A DNA stretch of 51,940 nt from an uncultured Oscillospiraceae bacterium (lineage in GTDB: Bacteria; Bacillota; Clostridia; Oscillospirales; Oscillospiraceae). The position numbers were made by a program, and so were the translations under genes. This document shows, piece after piece, positions 16,228 through 23,161 of the stretch (its first letter is position 1; each line of letters begins with the position of its first letter). The stretch lies in assembly GCA_944387775.1 (NCBI GenBank), contig CALXGE010000004.1:1-51940 (forward strand), given 5' to 3'. Below the pieces are notes generated by a model, which was not told the origin of the DNA, did not search any database, and saw nothing but the letters and a program-made list of their open reading frames with translations.

Positions 16228-18372
16228 TCAGTCCAGCAGGTCCGCGTACTCCCTCAGTTCCTCCCGGACCACAACGATCTCATTTTTCTTCAGCTCCCGC
16301 ACCGCCGCTCGCAGTAGGTGAGACATACCGATAGGACTGTCCTCCAGTGCTGCCAGAAAAGCGGCGGAAAGAACAATATTCTTGATATGTCCTCCGGAGA
16401 GCTGAAACTTTTCCGCCAGAAAGGCCCAGTCAATGTCGTCGGCCACCGGTGCCTCCCGCGGCATGGTGCGGCGGTAGATCTCCTCCCGCATAGCCGCGTC
16501 CGGGAAGGGGAAGTGGATCACGTAGGTGATACGCCGCATAAAGGCCGCATCAATATTGCCGATGAGGTTGGTGGCCATGATGCACACGCCATCGTGCTCC
16601 TCGATCTGCTGGAGGAGATAGGCCACCTCCACATTGGCGTTGCGGTCATGGGCGTCCTTTACTTCGCTGCGCTTTCCGAAGATCGCATCACACTCGTCAA
16701 AAAAGAGGATGCAATTGGACTTCCGGGCCTCGGCAAATACCGCCTGGAGGTTTTTCTCTGTCTCCCCGATATATTTGCTGACGATCTGGGAGATGTTGAT
16801 TTTGTACATTTCCATGTTCAGCTCGTTGGCGATAACCTGAGCACACATGGTCTTTCCGGTACCCGGCGCACCGGCAAAGAGAATAGACAGCCCCCGGCCA
16901 TAAGTGATCTTCCGGTCAAAGCCCCAGTCGCTGTACACCTTGTGCCGGTACTTGATGTGGCCGCAGGCGTGCTGCAGAAGCTTCTTCTGATCCTGCGGCA
17001 TTACCACGTCGTCCCAGCCGAAAGCTGGGCGGACCGGCGTGGCCAGATCTCCCAGCTTATGGACCACCTGGCGGTAACAGCACTGGTGCATCCTCTGACT
17101 GGAGATGATCCCGTCACTGTCCAGCCGGGCAAGGCCCGCCGCCTGACGGCAGGCCAGCTCCACCTGGCGGGGAGAGAAGCGGAATTTTGAGGCCAGCTCT
17201 TCTACTGTCAGGCCCTTCTCCAAGGGCACATCTCCCAGAAAAGCCCGGAACAGGTCCACACGCTCATCCTCTGTAGGATCCGGCAGCTCCAGCTCCACCG
17301 TCAAGCGGCTGAGCCGGGCCCGGATAGGCAGTTGGGAGAGAAAAAACACCTTCTCATGGGCGGGCTCCAAATCCAGAATCGTCTGAAGAATTTTTTCCTC
17401 CGGAGGAAGAAGCCGCCCCTCGCCATCCTGCTGCTCCATATGGCCGCAGCACAGGCACGCCCCTGTGAGCCGCGCTGCCAGCACACCCTCCCGGGCCCGC
17501 TCTTCCGGCCGCTCACAGTCCAGAGACACAAATATGCAGCGTTGCCCAGTCCGTGCCATCAGGTGCTCTACCTGGAAGCGTTTTCCCACGCCGGGGCCGC
17601 CGGTAAGGCAGATGATCCGCGCTCCCGGCTCCCGAAACAGCACGTCCAACCGCCGGGCCGCCTCCTTGCCAATCACCAGAGGCCCCGAGGGCGTCTCCAC
17701 TTTCCCGTCAAACAAGCGCAGGCCGGGCAGTGGGGTCACCGTACCGGTGCTGAGAAACTCCAGCACCGTGGTGCAGAGGACCAGCTGTCCTGCCCCCAGC
17801 CGCTCCTGGTCAAAGAGGGCGGTAAAAGTATCCCGCCGGAAAAACCGGGAGATATACTCCTCCATGGTGCTGTCGCCAGGGAGAAACAGCTGGACCGCGA
17901 GAGCGGTGGAAGGGGTCTTCCGGGTAATATCATCCTGCAGATAGGCGAAAAGCTTCTCATATTTCTGGTCCAGGGTACCGGCATAGGCCAGCGCCACACA
18001 GCTGCGCTCAAACGCATCCAAGCCACAGCGCTGGAACAGCTCCAGCAGCGGAAAAGTACAGGTGGTACGCTCCAGACGGACCTGAATGGCCGCCTCGGCA
18101 CCCTCCAGCTGGTCCGCCTCCTCCTCATCCAATTGGGTTACAAGGCCCAGCTGTGCCGCCTTGGTGAGATTGTGCTCAAACTCCTCACGGCTGACCACCA
18201 GGCCCATCATATTGCGCATGTCGTTTTTGGGGCCCAGCCATTGGTGGTGTTTATAAAACAGATAGAGCAGGAAATCCAGCCAGGTGAACAGGTCGTCCAT
18301 CAGCTCCCACTGGCTCTCATAACCCCGATCCATCTCGCCGTAGGAAACATCCCGCAGCTCATACTCCTCCAC
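16228..18372 (-). CDS. eCIS AAA+ ATPase with two ATPase domains (Afp15-like)
   Basis: 714 residues from a GTG at 18372 next to GGGGGAGG; a further in-frame extension runs into the DUF4280 gene. An N-terminal helical domain (about 1-220) precedes a degenerate AAA domain with Walker A GGPGVGKR (about 257). A full AAA domain follows with Walker A GAPGTGKT (about 500), Walker B ILFFDECDAIFG, sensor 1 MATN and a double-arginine finger (AAFMRRITYV). The last part (GGHIKNIVLSAAFLA) is the usual AAA lid. ATPases of this kind are a hallmark of extracellular contractile injection systems (Afp15, PVC15); their exact role, in assembly or cargo loading, is not settled. It lies close to the cap and tip genes, as in Afp. 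Confidence 0.9.
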   Translation of the reverse strand: MEEYELRDVSYGEMDRGYESQWELMDDLFTWLDFLLYLFYKHHQWLGPKNDMRNMMGLVVSREEFEHNLTKAAQLGLVTQLDEEEADQLEGAEAAIQVRLERTTCTFPLLELFQRCGLDAFERSCVALAYAGTLDQKYEKLFAYLQDDITRKTPSTALAVQLFLPGDSTMEEYISRFFRRDTFTALFDQERLGAGQLVLCTTVLEFLSTGTVTPLPGLRLFDGKVETPSGPLVIGKEAARRLDVLFREPGARIICLTGGPGVGKRFQVEHLMARTGQRCIFVSLDCERPEERAREGVLAARLTGACLCCGHMEQQDGEGRLLPPEEKILQTILDLEPAHEKVFFLSQLPIRARLSRLTVELELPDPTEDERVDLFRAFLGDVPLEKGLTVEELASKFRFSPRQVELACRQAAGLARLDSDGIISSQRMHQCCYRQVVHKLGDLATPVRPAFGWDDVVMPQDQKKLLQHACGHIKYRHKVYSDWGFDRKITYGRGLSILFAGAPGTGKTMCAQVIANELNMEMYKINISQIVSKYIGETEKNLQAVFAEARKSNCILFFDECDAIFGKRSEVKDAHDRNANVEVAYLLQQIEEHDGVCIMATNLIGNIDAAFMRRITYVIHFPFPDAAMREEIYRRTMPREAPVADDIDWAFLAEKFQLSGGHIKNIVLSAAFLAALEDSPIGMSHLLRAAVRELKKNEIVVVREELREYADLLD

Positions 18373-18404
18373 AGGCCTCCCCCTTTCTGTCTCACTGTAT
18401 TCGC

Positions 18405-18791
18405 TCAAGGCACATTGATGGTTTTTGCCGGGGTGGCACTGATCTGGATCACCCCGCCATAGGCGCACATGAGCTTACTGGTATTATTCAGCAGGGGCCG
18501 TCCGCACACCATGACCGTGGGACAGCCCGGCACCCAGCTCACTGTCACTGGGACGCAGGGTGCCGCGGTAGGCGTCCCCATGGCCGCTGCCGTAGCTGCC
18601 GCCACCGCCGGATTGGCTGGATTGGAGCACATGCCGAAAGTCGGCACGTTGCTGGTAGGCGCCCCGTCCAGAATGGTAGCCGCCAGCAGGCCGCACATAC
18701 ACACCGTCTGCTGACTGGTGACGGACAGGACCGCGGGAGCCGCGCCGAAGGCGCATTTGCACACCGCCGTCATAACCACTGGATTTGCCAT
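18405..18791 (-). CDS. PAAR-like tip protein (DUF4280)
   Basis: 128 residues, ATG after AAAGGAGCG. The protein has the DUF4280 pattern: an N-terminal MANPVVMTAVCKCAFG, repeated C-x-C and C-G pairs (VCMCG, MCSNPANP, PCVPV, VMVCGRPLL, LMCAYGG) and a GG-I-I/QI ending. Members are thought to form the metal-bound cone that sharpens the spike of contractile injection systems, like PAAR proteins of type VI secretion; the cysteines may bind the metal. No C-terminal toxin extension is present. It should sit on the gpV-like trimer encoded at 34932-35717. Confidence 0.88.
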   Translation of the reverse strand: MANPVVMTAVCKCAFGAAPAVLSVTSQQTVCMCGLLAATILDGAPTSNVPTFGMCSNPANPAVAAATAAAMGTPTAAPCVPVTVSWVPGCPTVMVCGRPLLNNTSKLMCAYGGVIQISATPAKTINVP

Positions 18792-18835
18792 ATATACGCT
18801 CCTTTACAGGTCATATGCTTCGCCGCACAAGGGTT

Positions 18836-19564
18836 TTACCACACTACGGTCCGACGGTTTTCTCCCGGTTCCAGGTTCAGCTCCGCCAGAGACTGCCGCT
18901 CCTGGTCATACACTGCAAGAATGCGGGCGTCCTGCCAGACAGCAGAGATCTGTCCATCCGTCCCTGTACGGTAGCACTGGGCCAGCATGAGCGGGCAACC
19001 CCGCCCATGGCTTCTGAGAAGAGGGGCGGCCAATGTTCCCATCTCCTCCATAAGCTCCTGCAGCTCCACGATCTCGCTGTTCTCTCCGTCTGCGAGGAGA
19101 TAAGCCCCGGAGGAAACAGCAGACTGGGGACCCTTGCAGTAAAGCCGCAGCTGCAGCTGTCCCTTCTCCGCCCTGGTCTGAGCCACTTTCAGCTCCCATG
19201 GGGCCGGGACAGCCAGCCACAGCCGCTTTCCTTCGGCAGGAACGCCCCCCTCCGTCACGGTGAGAGAAAGCCGGGTCACCGGACCGCGGAAGGGATATCC
19301 TTCTCCCGGCTTCATTGTGACCACCAGTTCCCGGGTCCCCTCATCCACCGCAAATTCAACCCACTCCTCCTGATAGCCGCGGCAGCGGAGCGTCATCCGA
19401 TGGGATCCGAAGGGCAGATCCAACAAAATCAGGTAGCCGCCTGGCTTGGCGAGAGGCCGTACCGCCGCACCATCCAATGTGCATAGCAGGGCGGAGCCTT
19501 CCAGGGGACGCCCGGTATAACCGTCCCGCACCTGACAGATGAGACTTGCGTGCATGGTGATCAT
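18836..19564 (-). CDS. Carboxypeptidase-regulatory-like (beta-sandwich) protein of the eCIS operon
   Basis: 242 residues from an ATG in an ATGA overlap with the cap gene, five bases after GGGAGGGAGG. Residues about 5-95 form a transthyretin-like CarboxypepD_reg domain (VRDGYTGRPLEGSALLCTLDG, then GYLILLDLPFGSHRMTLRCRGYQEEWVEF), followed by two further beta-rich stretches. Such domains are found in several eCIS clusters next to the cap and tip genes and are thought to be structural or adhesive. No enzyme motif is present. It might decorate the particle end or serve as a connector; this is inference from position. Confidence 0.72.
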   Translation of the reverse strand: MITMHASLICQVRDGYTGRPLEGSALLCTLDGAAVRPLAKPGGYLILLDLPFGSHRMTLRCRGYQEEWVEFAVDEGTRELVVTMKPGEGYPFRGPVTRLSLTVTEGGVPAEGKRLWLAVPAPWELKVAQTRAEKGQLQLRLYCKGPQSAVSSGAYLLADGENSEIVELQELMEEMGTLAAPLLRSHGRGCPLMLAQCYRTGTDGQISAVWQDARILAVYDQERQSLAELNLEPGENRRTVVW

Positions 19565-20151
19565 GGCTTCCTCCCTCCCGGCTTCTGCCAGGTGGCAATG
19601 GTTACATCGGTAACGCGGGTAATACGGCGTTCCAGCCTGGAATCGATTTCCACGCCGGAGAGCAACACCACAAAGGATAGCTTGTAGGGGCTGGCGCTGT
19701 TGTTCCAGATCTTCAGCAGCTGGTCCTGGGTAGTTTTTTCCAGAGCCACATGGATGCGGGCGTTCTGATCCGCCAGGGAGCCGCTGAGATACTGCTGATC
19801 GATTACCGGATGGTCCCGAAGCACCTGGAGAGCTGCCCCCACCATGCGATACCGATCCGCCTCCCGCATCTGGACAGGTGCTTTGGAGTGGGCAGTGACC
19901 AGAAAACGCAGGTTGTACCGGGCTGGCCGCATGCGCTCCACCTCCCGGCTCACCGGATAATAGCCGCTCTCCGCCCCCTGGGTATCCTCCTCCACCTGGT
20001 AAAGATAGAGCGTGAGCTGATTGTTTTCACTCTCGTGGGGAGAGCAGAGGGCAATGAGCTCCCGGTTGTCGATGGGCTCCGGGGTCAAATTGTCCCGGAG
20101 CAGCTCCACCAGGGCGCTGCCCGCCTCCACCAACGCGGTATAGTCTGCCAT
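19561..20151 (-). CDS. eCIS tube terminator / cap protein (DUF4255, Afp16/Pvc16-like)
   Basis: 196 residues from the ATG at 20151, eight bases after AAGGAG; a GTG nine bases earlier is too close to it. The protein shows the DUF4255 (Pvc16 N-terminal) pattern: N-terminal helix with VEAGSALVELLRDNLTP, then NQLTLYLYQVEED, a Y-rich strand (ARYNLRFLVTAHSK), then a helix (DRYRMVGAALQVLRDHPVI) and LKIWNNSASPYKLSFVVLLSGVEIDS. Afp16 caps the tube and joins the sheath at the far end, and fixes particle length. Overlap with the next gene (ATGA) couples their translation. Confidence 0.9.
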   Translation of the reverse strand: MADYTALVEAGSALVELLRDNLTPEPIDNRELIALCSPHESENNQLTLYLYQVEEDTQGAESGYYPVSREVERMRPARYNLRFLVTAHSKAPVQMREADRYRMVGAALQVLRDHPVIDQQYLSGSLADQNARIHVALEKTTQDQLLKIWNNSASPYKLSFVVLLSGVEIDSRLERRITRVTDVTIATWQKPGGRKP

Positions 20152-20169
20152 GCCATCCACTCCTTTCTC

Positions 20170-22713
20170 TTAATCCGCACCGTCGGTCCCAGAGGAGGGC
20201 GCGGAACTCTCATTTCCCCCCTGGTCGGAGGCCTGTTCTGCCTGGATCTGTTCCTTTGCTTCCTCCTCCCGCTGGGTACGCTCATCCTCAGCCGCCTGGG
20301 CTGCCGCCTCCCCCCGGAGGATCTCACTCTGGAACAGCGTAGCAAACGTGTCTGCCATCCAGTCAAACTGCTCTGCCACCCAACCTCCTGAAAGGGTATT
20401 GAGGCTATTGGCGTAGTGGGCAAAGGTACCCATAGCCTGGTACAAAGCAGCCGTGGCCTCATTTCTGGCACACTGGGCATCGTAGAGAGCGGCCCTGTCT
20501 GCCGTTCCTTTGCTGTAATCCTGGGTAGCTGTCTCCACCTGGGCGGCAGCGCTCTCTGCTGCAGTCCGGGCGGAGCGCACTGCCTCATAGGCCAGGCTCA
20601 AATCCAGCACAGTAGATTTTATCTCCTGCTCCAGGGCCGCTACGTCCACCTTCTGCTGCCCTGCCGCCGCGCTCTGTGCGTAAGAAAGAGCCGCGTCGTA
20701 CAGAGCGGAGACATCCAGCTCCACCGGGTCAAAGATCAGCAGCACCGGCTGGAGATCGTAGTCCGCGGCACTGAGCTTGCTCAGCTCCTGGACCGTGAGC
20801 TCCGCCTGTTCCCGGTTGGTCTGGTACTGGGCAAGGCGCTCGTCCAGGCTGTTCAAAGCGGCCTGGGCCGCATCCACCTCTGTCTGGGAGCCTTGGCCCC
20901 GCTGGAGTTGGGTCTGGGCCTGGGCCAGTTCCTGCTGGAGAAGCGGCTGACTGGCCTCCAGGGCAGTCAGCATCTCGCCGTACACACAGCAGTCTATCAG
21001 GGCATCTATCAAAGCCTCTCCATCCTGAGCCGTGAGCATCAGCCCCAGCAAACGCTCCACATCCCCCAGACCGGCTCCGCTCCCACTGCTGCCGCCGGAT
21101 GCGGATCCACCTGCCCCATCCAGAGAAGCCAGCAGCTGCTCAAGGCGCTCCTGTGCCTGGCTTTCCGACAGGTCTGCCCCACCGCCGCCAGCCTGGGTCA
21201 TCTCCCTGTTCCAGCAGATTTGAACAGGCGCCGCTTTCTCGTCTGTACTGAGGATCGTACAGGCGTAATTCTCATAGTAATACTGTCTCTGGTACCACTC
21301 CTGGTCCGCCGAGCCGTCCGGCTGGCGATAAGTTCCCTGGTATACATACTCCTCCGGCCGTTCCTCCCTGCTCAGATTTGCCCAGCGAACTGCCTCACTC
21401 CCCGTCTCCCAGGGCAGAAGCTCCGCCCAGATGCTTTCCGACTGGGGAGAAAACCATATCTGATAAACCTTGGACTCCGTCTCACCCTGCTGAAAACTGC
21501 ACAGGGCGGTAAGACCCAAGACTTCGTTCTCTACACAAAAGCCGCCGCTGACGTCCCACTCCGTAAGGGACGCCTCTCCAAATACCTCCCGCAGCTCCGC
21601 GGTGGTCAGATCCAGCAGCCACGCCCCATCCAGTGTTCCCCGGTCAAACTCCCCGGCATAAACCACCTTCCCGTTTTCCGCGTAAAGCGTGCCGAAACCA
21701 TCAGGGACCAGGTCGTCGGCGCTGCCATCGTACCAAAGCTTCCCATTTTTATACCATTGAATCGTGCCGCCGGCTACGCCGGCAGTGAATTCCGACTGAA
21801 TCCGATCGCCGTCGGCGCGATACACGGTACCGCTGCCCTCATAGAGCCCCGCAGAGAAGGAGCCTTTATAACAAATCCGGCCCTCATCGTCATAGGCTGT
21901 TCCCTCTCCTTCATAGAGGCCCTGGGAATAGGAGCCCTTATAACAGATCTGACCGTCCTCGCTGTAAGCCGTCCCCTCCCCCTCGTAAACTCCTGCGGAG
22001 AAAGAACCAACATAAGCTTTTGTGCCATCGGGATAATAGGCGGTGCCGCTGCCTTCATACAGGCCGTCTACAAACGCCCCCTGGTAGCACTTGACACCGT
22101 CCTCATAGGCAGTGCCTGTGCCGTTGATCTCTCCGTCGGAGAACTGGCCCTCATAGACCAGCACTCCCGCCTCGTAGAGGCAGCCGTCACCGCTGCGCTG
22201 ACCGTCCACAAAGTTACCCTCGTAACGCAGCAGCCCTGCCTTGTCGTACTCCCGTCCCTTCCCCTGCAGCAGTCCATCCTCCAGGGTGCCCTGGTACATG
22301 GGATTTTGCTTTTCCTCGTCATAGCAGACAATTACCCGTCCAGACCAGTCGGAGAGCTTTTCATCTTCATAGTAGAATCGGGCGGTGAGAAAATGGCTGA
22401 GTATAAAGGGCCATGCCACAAAATAGGCCAGCAGTCCCACAATCACCAGGCCAATCGCCAGCAGGATGAGAAAGGATTTGGAGATAAACAGCCGCTGGGT
22501 CTCGATATAGTCCTCACGTTTGGTAGGTTTTTTTACCGCTGTGGCCGCCCCCTGGAAGGAGGCAGTGGCCACCTTGGTGGCCTGACGGGAAAAGTTCGTG
22601 ATGCGGCGCAAATAGGACCACGCCCCCACCAGCTTTCGGGTAAAAAAGGCCCGGATGGTGCGGAAAAATATCCCGAAGGAGTTGGTCAGTTGTCGCAGCA
22701 GATAACTCAGCAA
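20170..22713 (-). CDS. Membrane protein with MORN repeats and TolC-like helical domain
   Basis: 847 residues from a TTG eight bases after AGGAGG. A basic N-terminus (1-79) leads to one membrane span (about 80-104). Residues about 138-370 hold around nine MORN-type repeats of 23 residues (pattern YxGxFxxGxxxGxGTxY). A beta-rich domain follows (about 370-500), then a Gly/Ser-rich linker. The C-terminal 250 residues are helical with alanine heptads resembling the hairpins of TolC-family proteins (LSLAYEAVRSARTAAESA and NEATAALYQAMG). The tail is acidic and disordered. MORN repeats often bind lipid or protein at membranes. A TolC-like domain is unexpected in a Gram-positive cell. It may anchor the contractile machine to the cell membrane, or be a much altered tape-measure, the position Afp14 holds in Afp. 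Confidence 0.75.
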   Translation of the reverse strand: MLSYLLRQLTNSFGIFFRTIRAFFTRKLVGAWSYLRRITNFSRQATKVATASFQGAATAVKKPTKREDYIETQRLFISKSFLILLAIGLVIVGLLAYFVAWPFILSHFLTARFYYEDEKLSDWSGRVIVCYDEEKQNPMYQGTLEDGLLQGKGREYDKAGLLRYEGNFVDGQRSGDGCLYEAGVLVYEGQFSDGEINGTGTAYEDGVKCYQGAFVDGLYEGSGTAYYPDGTKAYVGSFSAGVYEGEGTAYSEDGQICYKGSYSQGLYEGEGTAYDDEGRICYKGSFSAGLYEGSGTVYRADGDRIQSEFTAGVAGGTIQWYKNGKLWYDGSADDLVPDGFGTLYAENGKVVYAGEFDRGTLDGAWLLDLTTAELREVFGEASLTEWDVSGGFCVENEVLGLTALCSFQQGETESKVYQIWFSPQSESIWAELLPWETGSEAVRWANLSREERPEEYVYQGTYRQPDGSADQEWYQRQYYYENYACTILSTDEKAAPVQICWNREMTQAGGGGADLSESQAQERLEQLLASLDGAGGSASGGSSGSGAGLGDVERLLGLMLTAQDGEALIDALIDCCVYGEMLTALEASQPLLQQELAQAQTQLQRGQGSQTEVDAAQAALNSLDERLAQYQTNREQAELTVQELSKLSAADYDLQPVLLIFDPVELDVSALYDAALSYAQSAAAGQQKVDVAALEQEIKSTVLDLSLAYEAVRSARTAAESAAAQVETATQDYSKGTADRAALYDAQCARNEATAALYQAMGTFAHYANSLNTLSGGWVAEQFDWMADTFATLFQSEILRGEAAAQAAEDERTQREEEAKEQIQAEQASDQGGNESSAPSSGTDGAD

Positions 22714-22747
22714 GGGAAGGACCTCCTATGAATGGTCTTTATCGATT

Positions 22748-23146
22748 TCAGCGTCCGAATACGCCCAGCCGGTTGAGCAGATACACTCCTACGCAGGCGG
22801 CTGCCAGCATCACAACCACAGCCACTGCCCGCAGCACCTGCCGTCTCCGGTAGCCTGCCATGACATGGATGGGCTGCACCGGTGAGCGGCGCACATACCC
22901 GTCCGGCGCAGGAGATACCGGCGGCGCGCAGGTGGCCATTGTCTCCCGGGACACTCCCTCCGACTGGCGCAGGCCGCTGGACCTTGCCCGGAGAGCCGCT
23001 TTCCCCTCTGCCATGGTCCGTCCGGCCCAGCGGCTGGCCTGATTGACCAGGCTGGCGTCCCGGCGAAGGTTTCCCTCCGCCCTTGCCGCCGCGTTCCGGG
23101 CCGCCGCTTCCGCCTGGCGGCGGATGATATCCAACTGTGTCGCCAT
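22748..23146 (-). CDS. Small tail-anchored membrane protein
   Basis: 132 residues, ATG about ten bases after AAAGGAGG. The first 60 residues form a basic alanine-rich helix (IIRRQAEAAARNAAARAEGN), residues about 65-95 are proline-rich and probably unstructured, and one membrane span lies close to the C-terminus (about 104-125), followed by a short tail. The topology is that of a tail-anchored cytoplasmic protein. It sits between the cyclase-like and MORN membrane proteins, within 40 bases of each, so the three may form one membrane complex. No family is recognised. Confidence 0.68.
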   Translation of the reverse strand: MATQLDIIRRQAEAAARNAAARAEGNLRRDASLVNQASRWAGRTMAEGKAALRARSSGLRQSEGVSRETMATCAPPVSPAPDGYVRRSPVQPIHVMAGYRRRQVLRAVAVVVMLAAACVGVYLLNRLGVFGR

Positions 23147-23161
23147 AGTCTGCCGCCTCCT

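Noticed and set aside
18372..18468. N-terminal extension of the AAA+ ATPase
   Set aside because: The frame is open to 18468, but the extension overlaps the DUF4280 gene and lacks a ribosome binding site, while the GTG at 18372 lies next to a strong one.
20416..22731. Very long plus-strand frame opposite the MORN gene (similar cases at 42561-44786, 32361-34520 and 7568-9061)
   Set aside because: These are antisense shadows produced by GC-rich codon use; the opposite strand has clear families, start sites and overlaps, while the shadows have no ribosome binding sites and low-complexity, family-less translations.
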